A DNA stretch of 64,000 nt from Paragordius varius (taxonomy: Eukaryota; Nematomorpha): the NCBI GenBank assembly GCA_964247055.1, contig OZ176054.1:11842001-11906000 (forward strand), written 5' to 3'. The translations under genes were made by a program, and so were the position numbers. The notes beneath the pieces are model-generated. The model saw only the letters and a list, made by a program, of their open reading frames with translations, was not told the DNA's origin and ran no database searches. Shown one piece after another: positions 9,692 through 21,898 of this stretch (the stretch's first letter is position 1; the number at the start of each line of letters is the position of its first letter).

Positions 9692-12195
9692 CGTTAAGTT
9701 ATAGAAGCCTGGAAGTAGGATTCTATGATATTCACCGTTCTTACTAACGTAAGTGGGATGTCTTCTCCCTTTGACAAAAACTTGGCCCCCAGAAGATGAT
9801 ATAATACCATTTTTATCCTTTATAAACCCAGAAACACCTATTGAAATAAAAGTTTCTCATAATTTAAAATTTAGTATAGTAAAATTGAAATTATACAGAC
9901 AAAAAGTAAAAACATAAAGACAAATATTTTTTTGAACCGCCATACTTTTCTAACCTTGATTTTTGAATGATCTAATCACATCTGTAATATGATTCCATAT
10001 AAATCTCTACTGATACTTTACCATTTAAAACGATGATGGGTTATATCAATAAATTCAAGTTTAAAAAAATATGGTTGACTTTTGAAAAACTTTTTTATCT
10101 TTATGCCGATCCTTTTTGTCTGTATAATTAAATTTTTCCTATAATCTATACCTCTTAAAGATGAAAGCAAAGATTGCTTTAGGGATTCTTTGTTTTGATT
10201 CCAATAAGGTAGCAAATTGCCTTGTGGGTAATGTTTACAAGAGACTTCGAGTGTGAGCTCAAATACACCATGATAAATATAATTGTAATCTTGCATACCT
10301 CCTGTAAAATATTAATAAATAAAAAGATTTTATGGCAGAATTCACAGGAATTTGGGTTTTTTACAGTTTTTTAACAGATTTTTACCAAAAAATTAAAACA
10401 CATTGAGGTTAAAGTTATATTATTATTATTATAAAAACTTGATTAATTGTACCTTGTATGGAATACCAAGCCACACCATTAGTTATTCCATCGGTAAAAC
10501 GTTGCCCACAAATACCTCTTGGGATGTCAGGATGTGACAATGAATAAACTTTTGAAATGTTTTTGAAGACATCATCATCCGGAGAGTTATAATATCTACT
10601 GGCTAGAAAGTATGAGCAGAATTTAAGGTAAAAAAAATGTGGCAATTACACTCAATAAAAATTAGAATTATACAGACACGTAGAAACTAAAATATATTTT
10701 TTCAAAAAAGACAAATGTAATGATTTTTTAAATTATTTTGGTTCGCAAATTACACAATAGAGAGGTATAAATTGATAAACTCAATTACAGTATGCATTCT
10801 AATAGTTGTTTATTTCACACTATATTTGGGCAATTTGCAACACAGTAGTGTAAACAACAAAATATTGAATAAAATAAACAAAGTAATGTAAAGAGAAAAA
10901 ATATTTAACTTTTTTTCTTTCCATCAACTACTGTGTTACAAGACCAACTATAGTATGAAAAAAGCAACCATTAAAGTGCATATATATATACATAATTTAA
11001 GTCGTAATTATATGTAGTTTATGTGGTAAACAATCAGATAATATAAATGTGGTTGTCTTTATGGTACAATATTTTAAATATTAGTTTCCACGTTTTGTCT
11101 GTATAATTTCAATTTTTATGTATTATAAGTTATTTTGACTCTTTTTAACAGTATAAAAAAATGTACATTGCTAATTTAAATTAGTTTTTGCCAGATAGCA
11201 TATGCAGCAAAGATATAGCAATAAAAAGTGAAAATATAACTATAGCCCAATTATATTTCCCTTTGCTTTACATGATATCTGACAATAATTTACTAGAAAT
11301 GTATACTTACTCACACTGTATACATCTGAATGAATAAATTGTTAATTACCTATGTTTGGAGGTTTATTATCATACGGATAATTTACGACTAAGGCACCAC
11401 CATGAAATGATAATGAGAAAACGAACGGCCATTCATCTAACCAATCCATAATAGCTTGAGTTTCTGGTTGAATTTCTTCACTGTTGGGTTCAAAGAAGTC
11501 GGGGAAGTTGCGATTTAAATCGTACCCATTGGCATTATATCTATTTTGTTTGATAATTAAATATATATAATAAATTTTTTAAATTTAAAGCTGTTTGCAA
11601 ATAGACCGCAGGCTAAAACATACTATAAAATGGAGTTTTGATTTTTATGAATTACCGAGTGATGTCCTCATATCCATCAGGGTTCATAGAAGGCAATAAA
11701 TGCAAGATAGTTTTATCAAACACATTAGACATTTCACGTAATCCATTTTGTTCGAGCAAGTATTCAGCGAAATGCAGTAAAACTTCTTTCCCAATTGGCT
11801 GTAAACAATTTGAAAAATATTAGATTTGAATTTTTTTTGAGTTGTTTAAATCGGAATTTAATATATCCAACCTCGTTCCCATGGATATTAGCGACAAATT
11901 TTACGTGTCGATAACCTCGGCCCTTAGATTTTTCTGGATTTTGGCTTCCTATGGCTAAGACCCATAGTGATTTCCCTAAATTATTAATTATATAAATTAA
12001 CGCATTAAGGTAATTAAAAAAATAAGTACCTCTAACACTTTTGCCAATGGAATAAAGGTAGGTTTGGTTGGGAAAACGTTCACTCAGGCCAAATAAATAT
12101 TGTTTAAGGTCTTCATAAGAATGATAATTGAAATCCAAACAATATAAAGATGAAAATGACAAAAACTGGAAAAGACCAATAAAAAAAATATTCAT
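9692..12195 (-). CDS. M14 metallocarboxypeptidase, N/E (CPE/CPD/CPM-like) group
   Basis: Seven exons fit in phase: 12030-12195, 11872-11975, 11656-11798, 11350-11540, 10453-10602, 10152-10301 and 9692-9837 (350 codons). The start ATG 12195 gives a signal peptide ([19 protein letters not shown]). Then come the IHGNE zinc motif (His and Glu), [32 protein letters not shown] (third zinc ligand), [24 protein letters not shown] and ELTLEVSCK with the catalytic Glu. The last exon is the start of the transthyretin-like domain ([11 protein letters not shown]... [15 protein letters not shown]). The family removes C-terminal Lys/Arg from secreted peptides. Exon 1/2 is separated by only 54 nt. The C-terminal end of the transthyretin-like domain is not found, so the gene may have a missing exon or be shortened. 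Confidence 0.9.
9877..10143. mobile_element. MITE family P copy in a carboxypeptidase intron
   Basis: Inverted arms carry the family pattern: AAATTGAAATTATACAGACAAAAAGT, then AAAGACAAATA, with the mirror image at the other end. Non-coding. It lies between the last two recognised exons. Confidence 0.7.
10656..11122. mobile_element. MITE family P copy with internal inverted repeat
   Basis: Left arm ATTAGAATTATACAGACACGT and right arm ACGTTTTGTCTGTATAATTTC mark the ends. Inside lies another inverted pair, CACAGTAGTG (about 10840) and CTACTGTG (about 10927), which may be a second nested element. Confidence 0.6.
11149..11318. mobile_element. MITE family F, diverged copy
   Basis: Starts CAGTATAAAA, contains TGCCAGATAGCATATGCAGC and ends ATACTTACTCACACTG followed by TA. 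It lies in the same carboxypeptidase intron (10603-11349). Confidence 0.65.
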
Positions 12196-13888
12196 CAAAA
12201 TTTTTTTTTATAAAAATTCACAACTATTTTTTCAAAAATATCCCTATATAAAATTATTAAGTGCTTTCTATCTGTCTTTATAGAGACAATTTGATCAATA
12301 TATATATAAATATATATATATATATATGATTAGTATGATATTTGATATCTTAACAATATTTAATTACATTGTTTCCACGAATAAATATCAAAAAAACCTT
12401 GTTTGACTTAATACCTTAATGTGTGGAAGGAAATAAATAGTAAAAGGGTTATTTATAAATATGTGTGTTAACAATAATTCTTAATCAAAATTATCCTTAT
12501 TCATTTGTTAATTAACTTGCTTCGATATTATAATTAACATAATTGTCAACCTTATATTAGTACGTTTCCGATTTTTTAAAAGATCTTGCTAGATTTTTGA
12601 TTCGAAATAATTACAGTCTTTATTGCAATATTATATCAAAACAGGGATCCGTTAATTGGTTTTTTATGGAAAAAAAAGTTTATCCTAACGCGCTTAAGTT
12701 CGAACCCTTCCTGTTTAAAATCAAATTTTGCTCATCAATCAAAATGTTCACTTATTAATTATAAAAAATTCGCTTGCAAAATTTTTCAATAAGGATTATT
12801 ATTAAGTATGGCAAGCTTCTTTAATCATTAAGATCGTAAACTAGCTGGTGTGTTGGCCTTTAAACATACATAAAAGTAGATTTTTAATTTTTATTCTATT
12901 AAGGCGATAAATATTAATATTTTTTACCCCTAAATGTGATAGGGCAGTCTAGGCTTGTTTTAAGTATTCTCACATGCAGGAAAATGTTAAAATACTTGAA
13001 ATTACAAGAGATAATTCGATTTTATGTCCCAGTTCTTAGTCAATTTAATAAAAACTTATTGGGTAGGGTCGCCTTTTATCTGTTCTATTTAAGCTTGACA
13101 CTTAAAATTATCAATATTTTTAGATTAAGCGAATTGCAAAAGAGAAAACTCGGTAAACTATGCCAAACAAATATTTAAAATGATTTTGAGTTAATGAATC
13201 TTAATTTATTACGGTGAGTTTGAAATGATCAAAGGTTGAATTAGAAATGGTGGGGTCTGAGAATTTAAAATCTTTAAGGGTGATGTTTTAAAGGGTCAAA
13301 TGTAAATGGTATATTAATAAACATTAATTTTAAATATGTTCTTAGGTACATTTCAAAGCTGTTATCATTTTTGACCATTTCCACCTCTGATTAATGCAAA
13401 GTCGACGGTCAGAAAATCTTAAAACATGCAAAAATAAATTAAGGGCCATAATTTAAAATGGTCACAAGGGGGGAATTTCAAACCCAAACATGTTAATAAT
13501 ATAAAAAATATATTCATACTCATTTTGAGCGTGCAATTAATTGTGTATCAGTTATCATCTTTTTACAATTATTTACATGAGATAATAACTCTATATGGAT
13601 ATATAAATTGAAATATTAAGTAGTATATAGTTTTTGCTTTCGTATGTTATGTACAAACTAGCTATAAAAATTTATAATGAAAACAATAAATGCGGTTTGG
13701 TACACGGTTTTTGGGCATTATAAAATGCAATATATGTATAAATATATATATAATAAAAAACATAAATCTTTTTTATTAAAAATACATAGATATCGTATGG
13801 CTAAATTAAAAATTTCATTCAGATATTGTTATATGCTAAAATTTTGAGCAAAATAAAAAAATGTATTTATGTATGGCTAATTGGCATG
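12196..13888. other. Intergenic between carboxypeptidase and CenH3
   Basis: Holds an AT run at about 12299-12327 and a decayed right half of a family B MITE at about 13200-13313, with several imperfect GGGTGA...TTTGAA units ending TGTAAATGGTATA. No exon seen. Confidence 0.5.
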
Positions 13889-16800
13889 TTAATACAAAAC
13901 ATTCATGTATTCTTGATGTTTTAAGCGCAAAACTAAATGCATATCTTTGGGCATAATTGTTACCCTGCGGGCATGGATAGCGCATAAATTACAATCCTCC
14001 AATAGGGTAACCAAAAACGCTTCTGCGGCCTATATATATTGAAATCGTAAATTATATTTATTGTGTATATATGTTTTTATATACATGCAGATTGGGTTGG
14101 ATTTTTAACAATATTAAATATAACTGATCGACCGTTTACAAATGTATATTAACGTTTAATACCAGTTTTTGTTAACTGATTGTTACCTTAAATCGGTTTA
14201 TATGTATTAATAACAAAAAATAAATATATATAAAATTACAATATAAAAATCGAAACTTAATTTTTTTTATATTATGTAAAAATCATATGCCCAATTTTTT
14301 AACTGTGGTTTTCCATATATGGGCATGAGTGCAGTCTTTATAAATCCTAACCTTTAATTTAAATCTCATTTGGTTGTAACTTAATTCCTTTTTCACCCTT
14401 TAAAAAGGATTCTTTTGGTGTGTCTTTGTGCACTTTGATTATATACGAAAGAAAATCGGAAAAATAAATTTTAGGGGCACCAGTAATAATCACTTTTACA
14501 AAACCGTAATATTTCCTATAATATTTTTGAGGAATATTTTTTGCATATTAAGGATAGTTAAGAATTTGAATCTTAGATAATTTTTAAAAATCCTTGCGTG
14601 ATCCGGTTAAAAGAAAAATTCTATGGTCAAAACCATGTATCATGCTAAAAAATATGTAATTTTATCCTATGGCATATTTAATATTACCTCTTGCAAGCAA
14701 GCCAAAGCGGGAACGTGCCATTTAAAAGATTTTCCACCCAATGAAAAATTTTGGTCGCAAATTTCTTTAATCTAAATAGATATATTATAGAAATAAATTT
14801 AATATATTGTTAAGCTATATGCTTAAAAAAATTAACTTCGAAGCCATAAATATCCAATTTATACGAATACTCTATATCTGAAATATAATTTAGAAATATC
14901 GTAAATTATTTTATTACAATAATTGTAAAAATTGATATATCTTAATAACAAAATGTTATGTAAGCTTATAATAATAAATGTTAATTATTTTCTTTAACAA
15001 TAAAGTGCTCTATTCACTGGGAAAATAAGCAGACAGATAATATATTGTTGTAGTTCAGATAAAATAGCAAACAATATTAATAAATAAGGTTAACATAGTG
15101 TTAAAAATTAGTAAAAATAAAAATATTTATTCTGAAATGTATATAGGAAGGAGGGTTATGATCTCCAATAATATTTAAATTTTGATTATTTTGATTAAAC
15201 TATATTCATTGCTAAATGATGTTTAGGTATGCATATAAGTATTAATTAAACTGACCAATAAAATTGTGCACATAATTTTGTAGATATATTGAGTTTAAAA
15301 TACATCTAATTTATGTAATCTTTTATTGGGTGGGGATTAATATTGAGTTGTAATGAATTCAAACTTTTTTAAAGTAAGCTCACAAGGCAATACAAATGCT
15401 GTAGGGTTTAAATATTATTTTTGTATTCAAAGACCAACTTGAAAAAATTAGGGGCCAACTAAAATGTTAAGGACCAACTCAAGTGTTGATGGACACTCTT
15501 AAAGTGTAAATGGTAAATTAATAATCTACCTAACTGTCTCTATCAATTGCATTTATCAAAGAGAATAATATTGTTATTTAAACTCGCCAGAAAATTTCTT
15601 TTCGCAACATATTCTCGCTTTACAGTCCAAAAAATGGGGACTTTTAAAGAATAAAAAATTTATTATAGGAAATTTACCTTATGGGAATTATTTAACCATC
15701 TATGTATAGCACCTAGCAAAAAATACTAATTAATGTTAGAACACCATTTGGAATATGTAATGAAACCACAAAGACGTCTCGTGACAAAAATGAAAAAACT
15801 ATCTATTTTCCTCAACCATAAACAATATAGATTTAACGAAACGAAACAGATTAAACTAAATAGACTTTTTAACAAAGAAAATAATAATATACTAAAATTA
15901 TCGTTTAACACCTATTTTCACTGATCTTTTAAAAAACACTAGCTTATATACCATTTACAGTATAAATTCGCCCTTGAATAATTCAAATTCACCTTCGAAC
16001 AATTCAAATTCACCCTCGAACAATTCAAATTCAGTCTAAAAATAAATTAGGTGTTTTCGAACTAAGATAACTCATTATTAATATAAAATATATATTTATG
16101 GCATAGTTTATTATATTTTCAGTATTATTTTAATTTAAAACAAAATTTTTATTTTTTTAAAATATATAAAAATATTGGTATTTTTTTTAAAAAACATATA
16201 TTTTATTTGAGGGTGAATTCGAATTGTTTAAGGGTGAATTTGAATTGTAAATGGTATATTAAAATTTTAAGTTATCACTCACTAAAAGGCTCAACACGTA
16301 TAAACATAATGGTGGTCGGAAAAATAGTGTTAAACATTTTTCCTTCCCCATCAAAAAATGCCTATAGGATTCAAGCAAAAGAACCTGAAAATTTGGATAG
16401 CGCGAAAATAACCCAAGACATACTAATAATTTAAAGGATTAGGCTTTGTCGACCTGGAAATGTTGTAGGTAAACTATCAGAGACCTTTTCCAAGTCGACG
16501 AAGACCTAATGAAGAGGGAACTCTCATTAGTAAAACGATTGTAACTGTCTTAATATAATAATAATACGAATATAGCATCTATTGTACTTTAATTATTATT
16601 AATAAAACCATTATGAGTTTGTCGAGCAGAATTGCTTCATATATTTTGACATTGAAAGCTCTAAAAGTTTAATAGGCGGCCGCCTGTAGGAGCCAGGATG
16701 TAGAGTGGGAGGTATAAAACTTTTTTCCATTTAGAGATTAAAAATAAAAGTACAACAGATGCTATATTCTTCGCATTATATGACAGCTACGATCGGCTTA

Positions 16801-18374
16801 CTTTAATAACTCCCCACTTCATTACGCTTTTGTCGACCTAGAAAAGGCATGTGATAGTGTGCTGCCTAGAACACTTATATGATGAAGGCCTTTAAGTAAG
16901 AAAGGGTGTGAAGAAAGGATAAAAAAACTAATAATGAAACTTATTATCACAATAGTTATATGGTTTTACCCAGAATTTTATATTGATTTGAATGACATAA
17001 ATGTTCCGTTATGAGCCCTATATATTTTTCAATGTGTAGTCCTAGATGAAATTACATGCGACATAAGAAGAACAGGCATTCCGAGGCAAATCTTGTTTGC
17101 CGATACTTGTCTTAAGACAACCTTGTACATAACTTTGAAATATGGAGATTTACCCGAGAAAGTTTTGATTTTAAAGAAAATTTCACCACAACCAAATTTA
17201 TGGCGAAATAAAAAACACAGTAGCCTTGAGGTATCTCTAGCAAGAATGTTAAATCTAACTCTATTATGTGCTTACGACGCAATTTATGGGTACATAAAAG
17301 TGTTCTGTTCTCAATTCCTTGAACATATTAAACTTCGTATGCAAAGAATGTAATGAATTAAAACCGGTTCAAATTACAAAACCATATATTCGCAACGCTC
17401 ATGCAATAGAGATTGTAGAATAGATTTTTTAATAAACCTCGGCAATGATATGATTGCCGGAGAAAGTGTAGAGAAAGCAGTAAATTGCTTCAGCTAAACT
17501 TAGAAAAATATCACTTAATAAAACACATATTAGACCATAGCGAAGAATACGGCGCACAAACCTGACCACTTACTAAAACCAATAAATAAAATCTAACAGA
17601 AGATTGAATCCTTTAACAATTCTTTATATATTAAACTCAACCAAACACACTTTTGATATAAATTTTCATGTATACATAATCTTTAAAACATATCCAATTT
17701 ATCATATTATTAAAATCAGTGGTAATCAACAGAAAATTTAAAGGGCCGCAAACCATATAATACCGATAAAAATTTCATAGCTGTTTGACACATTTGCAGA
17801 TGATATTTATACTCAAAAAAGATACATAAATGATTTAATATATAATTCAGGGCGGCCATAAAAACCACTTTTAGGGACGCATGCGGTCCCTGGTTTAAGT
17901 ACCATTCATTTTTACCAAACGACTAAGTTGCTTAGATCAGACTAATCGAAGAGACAATAATAATTCAAAAAAGATGTGGAATTATATATTAATTTCAAAA
18001 GCTTTGTGCCTACAAAACCTGAAAAAATCAAAGACACAAAAAATATTTAAGGAGCCTAATGCAAAATTTGGAAGAAAATATATATGCACTCATTATTAAA
18101 TACACTGATTAATGATGATGATAATTAACTTTTATACACAAAAACTAACGTCAAAACTTTTGTTACATAATATATGAAAGATATAATAATACCAATCGTA
18201 TAAAAGGAGCGCGTCTAATTAATAATTGTGTAGATTTTTGGTACATTTTAATTTCTTCAAGCGCCTTATATCCTCGTGGGTGCCTTTTACGTTTAAGAGT
18301 AGCTATATTAATATAAATAAAACTCATACTATTCTGAGATATATTTGAGACGCGTTTTCTGGCATTTTTTACCC
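13889..18374 (-). CDS. CENPA: Centromeric histone H3 (CENP-A/CenH3), 5' end unresolved
   Basis: Exons on the minus strand: 18330-18374, 18193-18302, 14688-14771 and 13889-14029, all joining in phase. The N-terminal tail is basic ([20 protein letters not shown]). Then come the alpha-N helix ([22 protein letters not shown]), helix 1 IKEIC, a long loop 1 ([13 protein letters not shown]), helix 2 ([18 protein letters not shown]), and [11 protein letters not shown] in loop 2. It ends [10 protein letters not shown]. Loop 1 is about four residues longer than in canonical H3 and two longer than human CENP-A; FKW and LQEAAEAFLV match CENP-A rather than H3. It replaces H3 in centromeric nucleosomes. 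The first coding exon with the ATG was not found; it should lie in the 216 bp before HADHB or beyond. The 18303-18329 gap is a possible 27-nt intron, but it is also open in frame. Confidence 0.88.
14359..14520 (-). other. Unassigned open frame inside a CenH3 intron
   Basis: About 54 codons are open and end in a stop at 14359, with a protein-like composition ([20 protein letters not shown]). The pattern has a faint resemblance to helix 1 of histone H2B (YS.Y....K.VH.DT) or to an HMG box, but it is too short to call. No start codon or supporting exon was found. It may be a chance frame. Confidence 0.2.
15430..15515. mobile_element. Remnant half of MITE family A
   Basis: Decayed 21-bp units (GACCAACTTGAA, GGACCAACTC) run to GGACACTCTTAAAGTGTAAATGG, the family A right end. 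The left half is absent. Confidence 0.6.
15945..16259. mobile_element. MITE family B, complete copy
   Basis: TATACCATTTACAG at the left and GTAAATGGTATA at the right enclose inward-facing 21-bp units (AATTCAAATTCACCCTCGAAC type): three on the left and two on the right. Lies in the long CenH3 intron. Confidence 0.85.
16440..17560 (+). mobile_element. Decayed RTE-like LINE reverse transcriptase fragment
   Basis: Reverse-transcriptase landmarks appear in order on the plus strand but in several frames: GGIKLF (about 16710), STTDAIF (about 16755), [19 protein letters not shown] (about 16815-16870), [11 protein letters not shown] and ILFAD (about 17040-17105, replacing the FADD motif), then a tail with RNAH-type text. 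Multiple stops and frame changes make it inactive. The LDE-T-DI arrangement resembles the RTE clade. A short inverted pair of the FVDLE segment at 16441-16512 precedes it. Confidence 0.75.
17717..17918. mobile_element. hAT-like non-autonomous element
   Basis: Left end CAGTGGTAATCAACAG followed by AAAGGGCCGCAAACC; right end GGGACGCATGCGGTCCCTGGTTTAAGTACCATT. The GGGCCGC and CAGTGGT..ACCA arrangement is typical of animal hAT termini. Non-coding. Confidence 0.5.
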
Positions 18375-18590
18375 CTGAAATAGACTATACAAATAAAATA
18401 TTTTAATATTGTCTGATAATTAATATATATTTTAGTCTAAAAAGTGCAAAATTATACCGGTTCAGACCGTGCTGGATGAGATTTTGATCCTATTAAAATT
18501 ATATTTGTTAAAAAATAAACTTGGCATTTTTAAATTTGGCGCCTCGCTTCATACCTCATCCCACAAAAGCAAATTAGGGTGCGGTTCCAT

Positions 18591-21500
18591 ATGCCTATTT
18601 TACAGTTCAAAAGTTGTGTCAAAAATACGTCCAGTTTTTTCGAAATATTTACCCGAAGTTTTTCAGGTTAATATTAAATCTAAAAATTATTATATTTGAT
18701 AATACCAAACAATTGATTACAATTTACATGATTATTCCGTTTTTTTAAAATTTTAATCTTCATTTATCAATACAGCCAAACCATTAAAGAATCATGGCAA
18801 AGATATTGTGATTGTTGAAGGTGTTCGAACCCCGTTTGTTCAATCGGGAACCGTATTCAAAAACGAAACCCAGCACTCTTTAGCTAAATATGCTATAAGG
18901 TTAGATTAATTTTTCATAATAAATACATTTTTTGATTAAAATTTAGGATTTCTATATTTAAAGATTGTTATCAAGATAAAACGTAAAAATTAAAATACTT
19001 TATTATAATAAAGTCAAATTTATATAAATAAATGATCACAATCATAAAATATATAATTGAGTGTGTTATTAATTTACATCTCTAACCAAAAACGACATAT
19101 TATATAAGAAAATCACGTTAAAACAAGTATGCGGTCCTTATAAAAAATTATTTAAGGTTTCACATTTCGTATTTTTAATTCATATATTAATTTTAATAAT
19201 AAAATTTTATAATTTAGCGGATTGTTAAATAAAGTTGGAATTCCGAAAGATGCCATAGAATACGTGGTGATTGGTAATGTGGTTCAAGATTGTAAAACAA
19301 CTAATGTCGCTCGTGAAGTCTCATTTTTTTAGCATTAAATTTTTTTTAGCATAAATAGTTTAAAGTTTTAACTAAAAAAAGTACACCTCAAATCCCTCTT
19401 TGAAAATATTATTTTTACTCTTAAATATATTGAAACAACTCTTTACATGTTTGATTCAGGTAAAAATAATTATTTTACTTGGCGTAGTTTAATTTAGTAT
19501 CAAATCTAGTTTCGTAATTTTAAACAGTCATTTATAAAAAATAATCAAGGTTATACTTTAAAATTTTTCATATAAGTTATAATTTTTTTAAACAAGACCC
19601 TTAAAATTAAATATTTCCCATATTTTTTTTAATATGTTATCCAAAAAAGACTGGAAAATTTTGTAGTTTTAAAGAACTGAAATGCGGATAAATTGAAATC
19701 ACAATTACAATTTTTTTTCGAAATAGGCTTCCCTATTAGCTGGGTTGAATGAGAGCACACCAGCGCACACAGTTAGTATGGCTTGTATTTCCTCAAATCA
19801 AGCTATCACTTCATGTAAGCTTTGCACTTGTTTAAACGAACAATTTTCAAATTACAATCATAATTTTGTTTTCGATAATGTAAAATTAGCCAAACAAATT
19901 TAATAATTTATATGTTAAATTGTCAATGAAAATATAAAGTAATAATATGTGGTTTTTTATCAATAGTAATTATAAAATCTTTCACAAACGTTGTACACTT
20001 ATCTATATTATTTGCCTACTTTGGGTTTTCACACATTTATAAATTTCGTATTTTTAGTAATATAATTGTGATTGGTAATAAATTGGAACTTAAAAAACAA
20101 TAAATACATAGGTATTGGTTACATAAACAGTGGAACGTGTGAAACATGTATTGCGGGTGGCGTTGAATTGCTTTCTGACATTCCTATCCGTTTTAGTCGT
20201 CATATGCGACAATTAATGTTAAGCTACCCAAAAGCTAAAACGCTAGGCTCTAAGCTTGCTCTAATGACGCGAATTACTCCAAAATCTTTGATTCCAGAGG
20301 TTTTTAGGGAATATTTTTAGATTTTAAACATACCATTTACAATTCAATTTCACCCTTAAACAATTCAAATTCACCCTTAAACAATTCAAATTTATACCCT
20401 TGAACAATTCCAACAATTCAAATTTACCCTCAAATAAAATATAAGTTTTTTAAGATTAAATATTACCCATATTTTATATATTTTTAAAAAATAAAAATTA
20501 TGTTTTAAATAAAATAATACTGAAAAAAAATAATAAACTATACCATAAACATATATTTCATATTAATAATGGGTTATATTAGTTCAAAAAAACATAATTT
20601 ATTTTTAGGGTGAATTTGAACTATTAATGGTATATATAAAATTATGGGAAAAAATGGTGGGTGGTTCGATCGGTACAATTTGGTAAAATTTTTAATGCAT
20701 TTTTTACAAAAGATAATAACAAATAAAGTATAATACTGGCCAAATAAGTAATTTTTTAATAATTAATTATTAATAACACACAAAGAAAAAAAATTTTATA
20801 CTAAAACTCACTCTTATAAATTAATCAAGCTTTTAATAGGCAAAAAGGCCAACAAATCATTGATATATCCATATGCTATTTTAATCTCGTTTGGCTTTAA
20901 TATCCACACACTCGATTCTTTCGGACAAAATTTTTTTATATATAAATACTCAAATTTTATTTCAATCTATCTATTCATTGATAAATTCTTTGGAAGCATT
21001 TAATTATTTCACTATAATCTAGTTTAATTACTCAATCTACATTTTTTATAAAATGGGCATTTAAAAATTGTGGAAATGTTTATATATCATTTTCAATTAA
21101 ATTCACCCTCGAACAATTCAATTTTGAAGAATTCAAATTCCCCCTAAAAAACATTTTTGAACTAATATAACTCATTTTTAATATGAAATATATCTTTATG
21201 GCATAGTTTATTGTTTTTTCACTATTTTTTAATTTTAAGCAAAATTTTTTTTTTTAAAATATAGGTAATTTTTATTAAAAAACACATAATTTATATGAAG
21301 GTGAATTTGATCTGCTCAAAGGTGAATTTGAATTGTAAATGGCATTTAGTTAGCAATTTATCGTTTTTAAGTTACCAGCAGTTGCTGAGTTTAGTACGAA
21401 CGAAACTATGGGGCATTCGGGCGATAGATTAGCTACAGCTTTTGATATAAGTCGAGAGGACCAAGATAGATATGCATTACGGAGCAATACACTCGCTGAT

Positions 21501-21861
21501 AAAGCCTTTAAAGCTGGTCTTTTAACTGATATTTTAACGTTACCTATTGGAGGTATATATATATATATTTATATCATTTACAATTCAAATTCACCCTCAA
21601 ATAAATTACATGTTTTTTAAAATTAAAATTTACCTATATTTTTATATATTTCTTTTGAAAAATAAAATTATATGTTGTAAATTAAAATGATATTGAAAAA
21701 ATAATAAACTATGGCATAAAGATATATTTCATATTAAAAATGAGTTATATTAGTTTGAAAACACATAATTTATTTTTAGGGTGAATTTGAATTGTTCGAG
21801 GGTGAATTTGAATTGTTTGAGGGTGAATTTGAATTGTTTAAGGGTGATTTTGAACTGTAAA

Positions 21862-21898
<37 letters not shown>

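Noticed and set aside
12936-13178. 80-residue frame between carboxypeptidase and CenH3
   Set aside because: No homology, no splice support, low-complexity composition; likely chance.
15726-15924. Overlapping frames on both strands, one with a basic peptide resembling a histone tail
   Set aside because: I tested it as the CenH3 N-terminus; the true alpha-N exon was found at 18193-18302, so this is a chance frame in AT-rich DNA.
18469-18699. 76-residue frame starting at 18469 as HADHB exon 1
   Set aside because: Its phase does not fit exon 2. The frame from ATG 18591 does, and it gives a proper mitochondrial presequence.
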